Positions 25,013 to 35,030 of a stretch of DNA of 64,000 bases are shown piece by piece; within the stretch, counting starts at the first letter, position 1, and each line of letters starts with the position of its first letter. The notes under the pieces are model-generated. The model was not told where the DNA came from and did no database searches. It saw nothing but the letters and a program-made list of their open reading frames with translations. The stretch is from an uncultured Flavobacteriales bacterium (lineage in GTDB: Bacteria; Bacteroidota; Bacteroidia; Flavobacteriales_F; PHOS-HE28). Location of the stretch: assembly GCA_937872175.1 (NCBI GenBank), contig CALMPI010000013.1:1-64000 (forward strand), given 5' to 3'. Made by a program: the position numbers and the translations under genes.

Positions 25013-28000
25013 ATGCCCCTTCCCTGCGTTCGCCTGAGCATCGTCCTGGTCGCGGCGTTCAGGGCGACCCTGGTGCTGGGCATCGGCCAGGTGGCCGATG
25101 AACCGGTGGAAGCGATGCGCTTCGATGTCCTGGGCATCAACGAAGGCCTGTCCCAAGGACTTGTATCGTCCGTGGCCCAGGATACCAGCGGCTTTCTCTG
25201 GCTCACCTCGAAGGATGGCCTGAACCGGTACGACGGCTATCGGTTCACCACCTTCCGCCACCATCCCGGGGACAGCACCAGCCTGTCGGACAACAACGTG
25301 CAAACGGTGATGGTGGACAGCCGTGGGCGCCTTTGGGCCGGCCTGCAGAACCGCCGTGTGGAGCTCTTTGATCCGCGCAAGGAACGGTTCATGCACTTCC
25401 GGGCGGATTCGGTGCGGGACATGGACCACATCATCTCCGACCACTGGCAGGTGTTCGCCGTGGAGGAGGATCCGGCGGGCAACATCTGGGTGGATCTGGA
25501 GGGGCAGGGCATGGTCATCATCACCGACCGGCGCCCGGCCCATGAACTGATGGCCCCTGGTGCCGCACCGCCCCGCATGCTGAAGGCCCGGGATGTACTG
25601 CCGGAGCTTGAATGGGAGCTTGACCGCCACAAGCTCCTCTTCGATCGCCACGGCGGCCTGTGGATCCTGGGCAGCGACCACATCGCCGTGTACGACGTGG
25701 ATCTGAACACCTGGGCGGCGAAGCTCCGCTTCCGCCGCACGTTCGAGCGCTCCCATGGCCTGATGTTCCGCGATCCGCGATCGGATGACATGATCTGGAT
25801 GCGGCTCACCACCACCGAGGTCCTCGACGCCCGCACGGGCGCCACCAAGGAGCGGATCGATGCGCTGCCGGGGCTCCGCTACAACGGGTTCTGCACTTCG
25901 GACGACGGCAAGCGGCTGCTCTTTTCCATGTTCCCGCCGATGCTGATGATCGCCGATGGCTCGGAGCGGTCGCCCTATCCGGCGGAGCCCCACGCCATCG
26001 GGGAGATCGGCCGCATGTACGCGGACCTCACCTCCCACCTCATCGATCGCTCCGGGACCCATTGGATGGGCACCAGCGGATACGGTGTCCTGCGACGCAC
26101 ACGAACCCAACAGGCCTTCCAGCTGGTGAAGGGCCGCGAGGGCAATGCCATGAGCATGCACTATCTGGCCGAGGACCTGGGAGGCCGCGTGCTCTTCTCG
26201 GGCCCCGAGGTCGAATGGCTGGACCCGGGGACGTGGGAGCGGCGGAGCGCACACGTGCGCGATCGGCTCACCAGGCGCGGCTTCACCGAGATGTCGCCGG
26301 CGCGTGTGCAGGGCCGCGACGGCCGCTATTGGCTCTCCTGCCTCATCGGTTCGCGCTGCCACCTCTACACCTGGGATCCCCGCACCGATGCCTTGATGGA
26401 CCACGGCTCCTACGATGGGCCCTTGATCTGGCAGTTCCAACCCCTGTTCCAGGCGCCGGACAGCAGCATCTGGTACGGCACCACGCTCGGAGGCCAGCAC
26501 ATGGTGTGCCGCCTGAACGAGGAGGACCCCTTGAACAGTACCTGCTACCGCTTCGATCTGCCCTATCGCCACCATGGCATCCAGTTCATCAGCAGCCATC
26601 ATTTCAGCGGGGACGGGGCCATATGGCTCGGCACCTGCGAGGGGGTGTTCCGCCTGGACCCGGCCAGCGGGGAGTGGCTTCGGTACCATCACCGCGATGG
26701 GGACAGCACTTCGCTGGCTTCGGACATGGTCTTCTCCCTTTGCCCCGACCCTGACGAGCCCGAGCGCTTCCTGTGGGTGGGCACCAACGGGGCCGGCATG
26801 GACCGATTGGACATGGCCACGGGCGTTTGCACGCATCATGGGACGGCCCAGGGGATCCCCAACATGGTCATCTACGGCATTCAGTCCGATGCGCATGGTC
26901 ACCTGTGGCTGTCGACCAATCAGGGCCTGTGCCAGTTCGACCCGGACCAAGGGGCCAGGCGCGTCTTCACCGACCGCGACGGCCTGCAGAGCAACGAATT
27001 CAACCGCTACGCCAGCTGCCGCACGCGGTCCGGACGCCTGTTCTTCGGCGGCGTGGTGGGCTTCAACCACTTCGATCCCGAAGAGTTCCACAGTGTCTCG
27101 GCGCCTTCGCCCGTGCGCTTCACCGAGGTGCGCGTGATGAACCGACGGGTCGGCATCGGTGATGGGCCGGATGCCCTGCTCGATGTGGCCCCACAATATG
27201 CCAGCCTCCTCACGCTGGACCACACCGCGCGCATGGTCACCTTCCGCTTCGCCTGCCTCGACCTCACCAACCCCGCCAGCAACCGCTTCCGGTATCGCCT
27301 GAAGGGCTTCGACCGCGAGTGGGTGGACAACGGCACGGCGAACGAGGTCACCTTCACCAACCTCGATGCGGGGTCCTATGTGCTGGAGGTGCAGGGCATG
27401 AACAGCGCCGGGGTCTGGAACACCAACGGAGCGCGCCTCTCCCTGGTCCTGCTGCCGCCCTGGTGGGCCACCTGGTGGTTCCGTGGTGCCGTGGCGCTCC
27501 TGCTGGGGTTCGTCGCCTACCGCGCCTACCGCGGGCGGATGAAGGCGCTGAAGATGGACCGCGAGGTCGCCCGCCTGGAGACACAGGCCCTGCGCAGCCA
27601 GATGAACCCGCACTTCATCTTCAATGCGCTCAACTCCATCAACGCCGTCATCCGGCGCAGCGACATGGACCGCGCCAGCGGCTTCGTCACCCGCTTCGCC
27701 CGCGTGATGCGCGGCGTGCTGGAACACAGCCGCCACGGCGAGGTGTCGTTGCGCGAGGACCTCGGCACCCTGCAAGCCTATCTCGAGCTCGAGCGGCAGC
27801 GCTGCGACGAACGCTTCGACTTCGAGATCACCGTGGCGCCCGACATCGACCCCGATGACGTGATGGTGCCCCCCCTGGTGGTGCAGCCCTTCGTGGAGAA
27901 CGCCATCTGGCACGGCATGGCCGGCAAGGTCGACAAGGGCCACATCCGGCTTCATGTCCAACGGCGTGACGACCACATCACCTACACCATCGAGGACGAT

Positions 28001-28198
28001 GGAGCGGGGCGTCATGCGCCCAAGGTGGCCGCCGATCCGGAGGCCCCGGTGAAGAAGACCAGCCTGGGCACCACCATCACCCGCGAGCGCCTCGACCTGG
28101 TGCAGCGGCAGCACGGGGGCAAGGCCGGCTTCGCGTACGAGGACCTGAACCCCGGGACCCGCGTCACCGTCACCATGCCCGAACTGAAGGCACGGTGA
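25013..28198 (+). CDS. beta-propeller sensor histidine kinase (LytS/YpdA-type)
   Basis: 1061 aa. Signal peptide (about 1-25); periplasmic two-component-regulator propeller repeats (about 35-690; GFLWLTSKDGLNRYDG, GRLWAGLQNRRVELFD, DGAIWLGTCEGVFRLD); Y_Y_Y domain (about 750-800; RFRYRLKGFDREWVDNG); one membrane helix (about 816-841); cytosolic His_kinase domain with phospho-acceptor in SQMNPHFIFNAL (His near 866) and ATPase domain (FVENAIWHGMAGK near 960). It senses an external ligand and probably signals to a LytTR regulator, which is not adjacent: the next gene is secreted cargo. A TGGATTTG box at 24971-24978 is a possible promoter. Start ATG 25013 gives the signal peptide. Confidence 0.9.
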   Translation: MPLPCVRLSIVLVAAFRATLVLGIGQVADEPVEAMRFDVLGINEGLSQGLVSSVAQDTSGFLWLTSKDGLNRYDGYRFTTFRHHPGDSTSLSDNNVQTVMVDSRGRLWAGLQNRRVELFDPRKERFMHFRADSVRDMDHIISDHWQVFAVEEDPAGNIWVDLEGQGMVIITDRRPAHELMAPGAAPPRMLKARDVLPELEWELDRHKLLFDRHGGLWILGSDHIAVYDVDLNTWAAKLRFRRTFERSHGLMFRDPRSDDMIWMRLTTTEVLDARTGATKERIDALPGLRYNGFCTSDDGKRLLFSMFPPMLMIADGSERSPYPAEPHAIGEIGRMYADLTSHLIDRSGTHWMGTSGYGVLRRTRTQQAFQLVKGREGNAMSMHYLAEDLGGRVLFSGPEVEWLDPGTWERRSAHVRDRLTRRGFTEMSPARVQGRDGRYWLSCLIGSRCHLYTWDPRTDALMDHGSYDGPLIWQFQPLFQAPDSSIWYGTTLGGQHMVCRLNEEDPLNSTCYRFDLPYRHHGIQFISSHHFSGDGAIWLGTCEGVFRLDPASGEWLRYHHRDGDSTSLASDMVFSLCPDPDEPERFLWVGTNGAGMDRLDMATGVCTHHGTAQGIPNMVIYGIQSDAHGHLWLSTNQGLCQFDPDQGARRVFTDRDGLQSNEFNRYASCRTRSGRLFFGGVVGFNHFDPEEFHSVSAPSPVRFTEVRVMNRRVGIGDGPDALLDVAPQYASLLTLDHTARMVTFRFACLDLTNPASNRFRYRLKGFDREWVDNGTANEVTFTNLDAGSYVLEVQGMNSAGVWNTNGARLSLVLLPPWWATWWFRGAVALLLGFVAYRAYRGRMKALKMDREVARLETQALRSQMNPHFIFNALNSINAVIRRSDMDRASGFVTRFARVMRGVLEHSRHGEVSLREDLGTLQAYLELERQRCDERFDFEITVAPDIDPDDVMVPPLVVQPFVENAIWHGMAGKVDKGHIRLHVQRRDDHITYTIEDDGAGRHAPKVAADPEAPVKKTSLGTTITRERLDLVQRQHGGKAGFAYEDLNPGTRVTVTMPELKAR

Positions 28199-28204
28199 GC
28201 GAAC

Positions 28205-28212
28205 TACCTTGG
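28205..28212 (+). promoter_or_regulatory. -7 box TACCTTGG of the BNR-repeat cargo gene
   Basis: 7 of 8 matches to TAnnTTTG; ends 16 nt before ATG 28229. Confidence 0.5.
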
Positions 28213-28228
28213 CCTTTCCACACTCCAC

Positions 28229-30991
28229 ATGAACAAGCTCATCCTGGCCGCCGCCGCCCTTTGGGCCGTGGTGCTCACCCTGCCCGAACCCGCCACCACC
28301 ACATCGGGTGGGCCTCTGAGCCTGGGTAACCCCGGTTCGCCCGGCAGCCTGCGCGACTGGCAGCTCGAACGCCTGCGCGACCCCGCCACCGGCGAGCTGC
28401 CGCCCGACATCCGCCGACGCGAGCTCGCCTTCGCCGCCACCCGGCCCCAGCGCACGCAGAAGAGCCTGAGCTGGTCCTTCCTCGGTCCGCGCGATCGCGG
28501 CGGCCGCACCCGCGCCCTCGCCGTCGACGTCACCGACACCACCATCTGGCTGGCCGGCAGCGTCACCGGTGGCCTCTGGCGCAGCACCGACGCCGGCCTC
28601 AGCTGGACGCGCACCAGCCCGCTGGACGCCATGACCGGCGTGAGCAGCCTGGCGCAGGACACCCGCCCCGGCCATGAGCAGACCTGGTACTTCGGCACCG
28701 GCGAGAACTACGGCGTGATGAGCCACGCCAGCTTCAGCAGCCTGCTGGCCGGCGACGGCATCTTCAAGAGCACCGACGGCGGGCAGAACTGGACCCACCT
28801 CGCCAGCACCATCGCCGGCGACCACGAGACCTACACGCGCAACGGCAGCTTCAAGCAGGTGAACCAGATCGTGATCGACCCCACCCGCAACGACAGCGAC
28901 GTGGTGCTGGCCGCCGTGTACAACGGCATCTTCCGCAGCAACGACGGCGGCGCGAGCTGGCACGCGGTGCTCGGCCTGGACCCGAACAACAGCAACACCT
29001 CGCTGTACACCGATGTGCGGGTGAGCCCCACCGGCGTGTACTACGCCTACCTGGGCAACAACAGCGCCTTCGAGGGCATGTGGCGCAGCACCGACGGCCT
29101 CAGCTGGACGAACATCACTCCGAGCAACATGAACGGCAACAAGGAGCGCTGGGTGATGGCGATCGATCCGCAGGACGAGAACGTGGTGTACTGGTTCGGC
29201 GAAACGCCCAACGCCGGCGTGCAGGGGCATGGCCTGTGGAAGTATACCTACCTGAGCGGCACCGGCGCGGGCGCGGGCGGCCAGTGGGAGAACCGCACCT
29301 TCAACCTTCCCAACGGCAGCTGCACGGGCTACTTCACGTTCAACTTCGCGCCCATCAACACCCAGGGCGGCTACGACATGTGCATCGCCGTGCACCCCGC
29401 ACAGCCCGATGTGGTCTACCTTGGTGGCACCAACATCTACCGCAGCACCGATGCCTTCGCCACGCCGACCAACACCGAATGGGTGGGCGGATACCGCTGC
29501 AACCCCAACGATCCGAAGGACTACGTGTATCCCGGGCATCACCCGGACCAGCACTGGATGACCTTCATGCCCGGCAATCCGGGCACGATGCTGAGCGGGA
29601 GCGATGGCGGCGTGAGCGTCTGCTTCGACGCCCTGGCCGACAGCATGGTGTGGCACACGCGCAACGACGGGTACATCAGCAGCCAGTTCTACACGGTGCA
29701 CATCGAGGAGGGCGCCGCCACCAGCCCCTTCATCCTGGGCGGCACGCAGGACAACGGCTGCTGGCTGGCCATCAGCACCGACCCCGCCGAGAACTTCCGC
29801 TACGTGCACATCGACGACGGCGCCTTCTGTGCCATCCCGGAGGGCCGCTCGTTCATGCTCACCAGCAGCCAGAGCGGGCGCATCTACAAGAAGCAGATCA
29901 CCGATCAGGGCGACATCCTGGCCTACGAGCGCATCGACCCCGTGGGCGGCACCAGCAACTACAACTTCATCAACGCCTTCATCCTGCACCCCGCCGACAA
30001 CGACCAGCTGTACGTGGTGGGCGGCTCCAAGCTGTGGCGCAACACCGGCCTGACGGCGATCCCCTACACCGACGAGTGGTACGAGAAGGACACGATGAAC
30101 TGGGAGGACCTGCCCGCCAGCACGGTCGCCGGCCTGCGCATCGCCAGCCTCGACATCAGCCTCGACGCGCCGAACACGATGCTGTACGCCACCACCGCTG
30201 GACGGATCTTCCGCCTGGACAGCCTCGATGCGACGCCCGTGCGCACCGACATCACCCCGGCCGGCAACGTGTGGAGCGGCCGGTACGTGAGCTGCGTGGC
30301 GCCGAACGACTTCAACGGGGATGAATGGCTGGCCACGCTGAGCAATTACGGCACCCGCAGTGTGTGGCACAGCACCGACGGTGGCGGGACCTGGACCAGC
30401 GTGAGCGGCAACCTGGAGGAGAACCCCGACGGCACCGGCAGCGGACCCGCCGTGTTCTGGGCCATGATCTACCCCACCTGGAACGGGACCGACGACCGTT
30501 ACTTCGTGGGCACCAGCACCGGCCTGTACAGCACCACCCAGCTCGACGGCGACAACACGGTGTGGGAACAGGAGGGTCCCGCGACCATCGGCAACGTGCC
30601 GGTGAACATGGTGACCGCCCGCGGAAGCGATGGGCGCATCGTCGTCGGCACCCACGGCAACGGCGTGTACGTGGCCAGCCTGCCCGCCGCACCGGTGCAC
30701 GTGCCCACCGTGGAAGGCCCCGGCCTCAGCGATCCCTTCCCCAACCCGGCCGACGACCGCACGGCGCTGCAGTTCCATCTGCCCGGCACCGATCGCGTGC
30801 ACATCACCGTGTTCGACCTGCGAGGTGGCCGCGTGCTGCACCGCGACCTCGGCACCCTGGGCCCCGGCAACCACACCTGGCACTGGGACCTGCGCAACGG
30901 CCTGGGGGCTCGCGTGGGCATTGGCACCTATCTGGTGCAGGTACGCACATCCGCCGGCGCGGCCCCGGTCCGGCGGGTGGTGGTGCGTTGA
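28229..30991 (+). CDS. secreted VPS10/BNR-repeat protein with T9SS sorting domain
   Basis: 920 aa. Signal peptide (about 1-20), then repeated Asp-box/BNR units ([44 protein letters not shown]) that make one or two large beta-propellers of the sialidase / sortilin-VPS10 kind, and a T9SS type A sorting domain from [13 protein letters not shown] to RRVVVR (about 835-920). There is no sialidase catalytic signature, so binding or peptidase-like roles are equally possible. Surface or extracellular. Confidence 0.87.
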   Translation: MNKLILAAAALWAVVLTLPEPATTTSGGPLSLGNPGSPGSLRDWQLERLRDPATGELPPDIRRRELAFAATRPQRTQKSLSWSFLGPRDRGGRTRALAVDVTDTTIWLAGSVTGGLWRSTDAGLSWTRTSPLDAMTGVSSLAQDTRPGHEQTWYFGTGENYGVMSHASFSSLLAGDGIFKSTDGGQNWTHLASTIAGDHETYTRNGSFKQVNQIVIDPTRNDSDVVLAAVYNGIFRSNDGGASWHAVLGLDPNNSNTSLYTDVRVSPTGVYYAYLGNNSAFEGMWRSTDGLSWTNITPSNMNGNKERWVMAIDPQDENVVYWFGETPNAGVQGHGLWKYTYLSGTGAGAGGQWENRTFNLPNGSCTGYFTFNFAPINTQGGYDMCIAVHPAQPDVVYLGGTNIYRSTDAFATPTNTEWVGGYRCNPNDPKDYVYPGHHPDQHWMTFMPGNPGTMLSGSDGGVSVCFDALADSMVWHTRNDGYISSQFYTVHIEEGAATSPFILGGTQDNGCWLAISTDPAENFRYVHIDDGAFCAIPEGRSFMLTSSQSGRIYKKQITDQGDILAYERIDPVGGTSNYNFINAFILHPADNDQLYVVGGSKLWRNTGLTAIPYTDEWYEKDTMNWEDLPASTVAGLRIASLDISLDAPNTMLYATTAGRIFRLDSLDATPVRTDITPAGNVWSGRYVSCVAPNDFNGDEWLATLSNYGTRSVWHSTDGGGTWTSVSGNLEENPDGTGSGPAVFWAMIYPTWNGTDDRYFVGTSTGLYSTTQLDGDNTVWEQEGPATIGNVPVNMVTARGSDGRIVVGTHGNGVYVASLPAAPVHVPTVEGPGLSDPFPNPADDRTALQFHLPGTDRVHITVFDLRGGRVLHRDLGTLGPGNHTWHWDLRNGLGARVGIGTYLVQVRTSAGAAPVRRVVVR

Positions 30992-31016
30992 GGGTACAGG
31001 GCGGCCGATTACTTTG
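30988..31016 (+). promoter_or_regulatory. promoter of fhs: TTG, 19 nt, TACTTTG
   Basis: TTG at 30988-30990, a 19-nt spacer and TACTTTG at 31010-31016, close to the Bacteroidota -33/-7 layout. ATG lies 18 nt further on. The -33 box overlaps the stop codon of the upstream gene. Confidence 0.6.
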
Positions 31017-31034
31017 CGGGCCACCCCATCCACC

Positions 31035-32711
31035 ATGCCCTTCCCCTCCGACCTCGAGATCGCCCAGAACGCGCAGCTGAAGCCCATCGCCCAGATCGCC
31101 CAGAAGCTGGGCATCGACCCGGAGGTGATCGAGCCCTACGGTCGCACCAAGGCCAAGCTGCCGCTCACGCTCATCGATGAGAAGAAGCTCGCCAAGGGCA
31201 AGCTCATCCTGGTCACCGCGCTGAGCCCCACGCCGGCCGGCGAAGGCAAGACCACCACCAGCATCGGCCTGCACGAAGGGCTGAGCAAGCTCGGCAAGAA
31301 GAGCGTGGTGGTGCTGCGCGAGCCTTCGCTCGGTCCGGTCTTCGGCATGAAGGGCGGTGCGGCCGGAGGCGGCTATGCGCAGGTGGTGCCCATGGAGGAC
31401 ATCAACCTCCACTTCACCGGCGACTTCAGCGCCATCGAGAAGGCCAACAACCTGCTCGCCGCGCTCATCGACAACAACCTGCAGAACCGCAAGCGATCGC
31501 TCGGCATCGATCCGCGCACCATCGCCTGGAAGCGCGTGATGGACATGAACGACCGCGCGCTGCGCGACATCACCATCGGCCTGGGCGGCACCGGCAACGG
31601 CGTGCCCCGGCAGGACGGCTTCAACATCACGCCCGCCAGCGAGGTGATGGCCATCCTCTGCCTCGCCACCAGCTTCGAGGACCTGAAGAAGCGCCTGGGT
31701 GACATCTACGTGGGCCAGCGCTGGGACCGCACGCCCGTGTATGCACGCGACCTGAAGGCTGAGGCCGCCATGGCCATCCTGCTGAAGGACGCCATCAAGC
31801 CCAACCTGGTGCAGACCCTGGAAGGCAACCCCGCCATCCTGCACGGCGGTCCCTTCGCCAACATCGCGCAGGGCGTGAACAGCGTGCTGGCCACCAAGAT
31901 GGGCCTGAGCCTCGGCGATTACGTGGTGACCGAAGCCGGTTTCGGTGCCGACCTGGGTGCCGAGAAGTTCTTCGACATCAAGTGCCGCGCGGCCGGCCTG
32001 AAACCCAGTGCAGCGGTGATCGTGGCCACGGTGCGTGCCCTGCGCTACCACGGTGGCGTGGACGTGAAGGAGGTGAACACTGCCGCGCCCGACAAGCTGA
32101 AGGCCGGCCTTGCCAACCTGGGCCGCCACATCGAGAACGTCGTCAAGTTCGGCGTGAAGGCCGTGGTGGCCATCAACCACTTCCCCACGGACACCGAGGA
32201 GGAGATCGCGATGATCAAGGCCTACTGTGCCGAGCGTGGCGCCGAGGCCGTGCTGGCGCAGGGCTTCGCGAAGGGCGGCGATGGCATGACCGACCTCGCC
32301 AATGCCGTGCTGCGTGTTGTGGATGAAGGCAAGAGCGACTTCAAGCCGCTCTACGACCTGGCGCTCCCCATCAAGGAGAAGATCGCCACCATTGCCCGCG
32401 AGATCTACCGCGCCGATGGGGTCGACTACAGCAACGATGCGGAAACGGCCTTGCGCCGCATCGACAAGCTCGGCCTCAACCACGTGCCCATCTGCATGGC
32501 CAAAACGCAGTACAGCTTCAGCGACAACGTGGCCCTGCGCGCCGCACCCACCGGCTTCCGCATCACCGTGCGCGACATCGAGATCAGCGCCGGCGCCGGT
32601 TTCGTGGTGCCCATCTGTGGCGAGATCATGCGCATGCCCGGCCTCCCCGAAGTGCCCGCCAGCGAAGGCATGGACATCGATGCCGAGGGCAGGATAACGG
32701 GCTTGAGCTGA
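31035..32711 (+). CDS. fhs: formate-tetrahydrofolate ligase
   Basis: Makes 10-formyl-THF from formate, THF and ATP in one-carbon metabolism. 558 aa, family-normal. The ATP-binding loop [15 protein letters not shown] lies near residues 60-74. Other signature segments are [22 protein letters not shown] (split here as [10 protein letters not shown] and GGAAGGG) and [20 protein letters not shown] 31035 follows the promoter; longer frames upstream overlap the cargo gene. A 31-bp copy of its 3' end reappears at 34554-34584. Confidence 0.97.
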   Translation: MPFPSDLEIAQNAQLKPIAQIAQKLGIDPEVIEPYGRTKAKLPLTLIDEKKLAKGKLILVTALSPTPAGEGKTTTSIGLHEGLSKLGKKSVVVLREPSLGPVFGMKGGAAGGGYAQVVPMEDINLHFTGDFSAIEKANNLLAALIDNNLQNRKRSLGIDPRTIAWKRVMDMNDRALRDITIGLGGTGNGVPRQDGFNITPASEVMAILCLATSFEDLKKRLGDIYVGQRWDRTPVYARDLKAEAAMAILLKDAIKPNLVQTLEGNPAILHGGPFANIAQGVNSVLATKMGLSLGDYVVTEAGFGADLGAEKFFDIKCRAAGLKPSAAVIVATVRALRYHGGVDVKEVNTAAPDKLKAGLANLGRHIENVVKFGVKAVVAINHFPTDTEEEIAMIKAYCAERGAEAVLAQGFAKGGDGMTDLANAVLRVVDEGKSDFKPLYDLALPIKEKIATIAREIYRADGVDYSNDAETALRRIDKLGLNHVPICMAKTQYSFSDNVALRAAPTGFRITVRDIEISAGAGFVVPICGEIMRMPGLPEVPASEGMDIDAEGRITGLS

Positions 32712-32924
32712 GGGGGCGGCAGCCTCAGCACTGGCCAAGGACCTGGTTGGCGAAGTGCCCATCGGATGCTGGTCACGGCTGTTCGAGGCCTTCACCAATT
32801 GGTGTGGCAGGCAGGGGGGGCGCAGCGTACCACTGTGCAACACCAAATGGATCGCGGGCGAAGCACGCTCCCAAGCAACGCACCCGCCCGATCACCGTCT
32901 TGCTTTACACCACACGGTTGGATC

Positions 32925-34499
32925 ATGGGTCATCGCCTCCTCATCTCGCTGCTTGTTCTGATCGGCCTGCGCACCGCAAGCGCCCAGGAGTTCATTCTGC
33001 ATCATCTGCCGAACGACTCCATCTCCTCGACGGATCCGTTCGTACGGATACTGCCCAGTGGCGAGCTCTGGATGGCTTGGGGCAGTTGGGATACACGGTC
33101 CAACCCCATGGGTTCGCGGCTGCACGTGCGCAAGTACGACCCGGTGGGTCAATTGCTCGCATCGAACGATCTGCTCTTTCCGTTGGAAGCCCCCTCGTTG
33201 TGGTTGGAAGGGGCTGCTGTTCTACCAGATGGTGGCCTGGCCCTTGTTGGCCGTTTTGCGTGGAAGGCCCTTTTCGTGCGCGTGGATGCCAATGCACAAC
33301 TGGCCGCGGCCAAACGCTACTCGTACGGGACGAACGAACTGTTCGGGGATGTGGCCGCTCTCGCGAATGGCGATCTGTTGCTTGTCGGCTCGTGCAGTGT
33401 ATGGACGGCGCGATGGCCGTGGGTCCTACGCACCGACCAGGATGGAGTGGTACAAGCGGCCTGGAGCGATCGGTTCATCGGCCAAGGTGGCTACCACCAG
33501 AAGGTCCGGAACACAGCTGACGGCGGGACCCTGTTGGTCGGTCAGCACATTGCTGGCAATGCCTTCTCGGCCATGCACGTGGTGAAGATGGACAGCGTGG
33601 GCCAGGTGGAATGGGGGCGCTTGTTCACAGGCCCGAAGCTCTGGCCCAAGGAGGTGCTTCCGCAGCCGGATGGTGGGTGGGTGGTGATGGCCGGTCAGCA
33701 GGTGCAGGACAGCATGATCCATGGCGCGCCTGTCCTTTTCCGATTGGCCGAGGATGGAACGGTTGGTCCCAACACGCGGCTCTGGGCGGCACCCGTGGCA
33801 AGCACCTTCCAGGCCGCCAGGAGCATGTGTCGAACGCCCGATGGTTCCCTGCTCGTATGCACAGGGGTGAACGCCTTTTCAGGTAGCGCCATGTTCACCA
33901 TCAACAACAGCGGCGTGGTGGCACCATGGGCGCGCTCGGTGTCCAACAGTGCATTGCTTCTTCAGGTGAACGCACTGTCCCTCGACGATGGGGACCTGTT
34001 GCTGTACGGCACTCGATTCGACCCCACCATCGATACCTACGCGCCGCTCTTCGCCCGCTGGGATACGGCGAGTGCGTTCCCTTGCGGAAGTGGCAGCGTT
34101 CCGGTCGTTCCCGACAGCATCGTGCATGGGCTCAGCACCACGATGGAGCATCTCGCGCTCAGTCCGATCGTGGAGGACATCACCTCCCAGATCGTTCTGG
34201 ACGCCATCACCTGGACCGTGATCGACCCCTGCGCGATCAGCACCGAGGTGCGCGAGCCGCCTGCGGTGGCCGCCGGACTCAGCGTGTTCCCCAACCCTGC
34301 CGTCGATCGCCTGCACGTAGAGGGCATTTCCAATGCGCATGAGCTGCTCTTGCTGGACGGGCAGGGCGCCACGGTATACCGCTGGGCACCGCCGTTCGCC
34401 CATGCGCTGGAGCTGCCCGCTGTTCCGGACGGGCTCTACCTGCTGCGGGCCACCCTGGGATCGGGGCACCGGTCGGCCCGGGTGGTGGTGCAGCACTGA
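32925..34499 (+). CDS. secreted T9SS cargo protein, beta-propeller-like
   Basis: 524 aa. Signal peptide (about 1-20, LLISLLVLIGLRTASAQ), then repeating strands with LPSGELWMAWG, LPDGGLALVG, LANGDLLLVG, TADGGTLLVG and QPDGGWVVMAG every 45-60 residues, which indicates a propeller. The C-terminus (VFPNPAVDRLHVEG to SARVVVQH) is a T9SS type A sorting domain. Ligand unknown. It lies between fhs and a 31-bp duplicate of the fhs 3' end and has lower GC than fhs, so it may be an insertion at this locus. Confidence 0.84.
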   Translation: MGHRLLISLLVLIGLRTASAQEFILHHLPNDSISSTDPFVRILPSGELWMAWGSWDTRSNPMGSRLHVRKYDPVGQLLASNDLLFPLEAPSLWLEGAAVLPDGGLALVGRFAWKALFVRVDANAQLAAAKRYSYGTNELFGDVAALANGDLLLVGSCSVWTARWPWVLRTDQDGVVQAAWSDRFIGQGGYHQKVRNTADGGTLLVGQHIAGNAFSAMHVVKMDSVGQVEWGRLFTGPKLWPKEVLPQPDGGWVVMAGQQVQDSMIHGAPVLFRLAEDGTVGPNTRLWAAPVASTFQAARSMCRTPDGSLLVCTGVNAFSGSAMFTINNSGVVAPWARSVSNSALLLQVNALSLDDGDLLLYGTRFDPTIDTYAPLFARWDTASAFPCGSGSVPVVPDSIVHGLSTTMEHLALSPIVEDITSQIVLDAITWTVIDPCAISTEVREPPAVAAGLSVFPNPAVDRLHVEGISNAHELLLLDGQGATVYRWAPPFAHALELPAVPDGLYLLRATLGSGHRSARVVVQH

Positions 34500-34553
34500 G
34501 CCATGCATCGGATCATGGTCACGTTGGCCGGATCGCCCGAAGCGTCCCAGCGC

Positions 34554-34584
34554 CGAAGGCATGGACATCGATGCCGAGGGCAGG
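34554..34584 (+). repeat. 31-bp exact copy of the fhs 3' end
   Basis: Identical to 32663-32693 inside fhs. The upstream 15 nt (CCCGAAGCGTCCCAG) are also similar to fhs. It directly abuts the esterase remnant. Confidence 0.85.
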
Positions 34585-34958
34585 TACAGCCGATCCGTGA
34601 AGGGGTTCGGGAAGGGAGGAGGCAGGCTGTCCTCAGCGTGCGGCCTGGCACCGGTGCCGATGCACAGGGGATGCGCCTCGAAGAACGACCACAGCTCGGC
34701 ACTGGCCTGGATGTCCTCGTTGGTCTGCCCAAGCAACGGCTCCAGGAAGGGGATCTCCACGCCGGGCCAGGTGTGCCCGGCCCCGATCAGCCGGAACAAG
34801 CGCACATCGGCCCCGCACACGCAGCCGGTGATGTCCACCCGTTCCACCGTGCTGCTATCATCGCTCACCAGGTCGGGCAGCACTTGCTCCACCACATGGC
34901 CGGCGGATCCACCGGGGGAGGACCGCTCCCGAGCATGCGAATGAGCGGGATATCCCAT
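34585..34958 (-). pseudogene. C-terminal remnant of a PHB-depolymerase-like esterase with T9SS domain
   Basis: A minus-strand frame encodes VDITGCVCGADVRLFRLIG, then GAGHTWPGVEIPF, GQTNEDIQASAELWSFF and AHPLC. This is the end of LpqC/PHB-depolymerase family alpha/beta hydrolases, including the catalytic His in GHTWPG. FPNPFTDRLYL, the start of a T9SS sorting domain, follows and then breaks at the fhs fragment. The N-terminal two thirds with the nucleophile Ser are absent upstream. It is therefore truncated at both ends. Confidence 0.7.
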
Positions 34959-34961
34959 GCA

Positions 34962-35010
34962 CGGCCCCCGGTCGGAGGATGATGCGGACAGTACCTCCGG
35001 CCGGGGGCCG
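34962..35010. terminator. strong inverted repeat
   Basis: 17-nt arms 34962-34978 and 34994-35010 (CGGCCCCCGG... / ...CCGGGGGCCG) pair with a single G-T wobble around a 15-nt loop. It lies between the esterase remnant and the 3' end of the collagen-like gene, so it probably ends transcription of the latter. Confidence 0.65.
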
Positions 35011-35030
35011 CGCGGATCGATGCGGCCGGC

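Noticed and set aside
24647-31114. A 2155-codon open frame on the minus strand
   Set aside because: It runs antisense through aroA, the histidine kinase, the BNR-repeat gene and the start of fhs, all with clear family motifs. It is a product of high GC at third positions.
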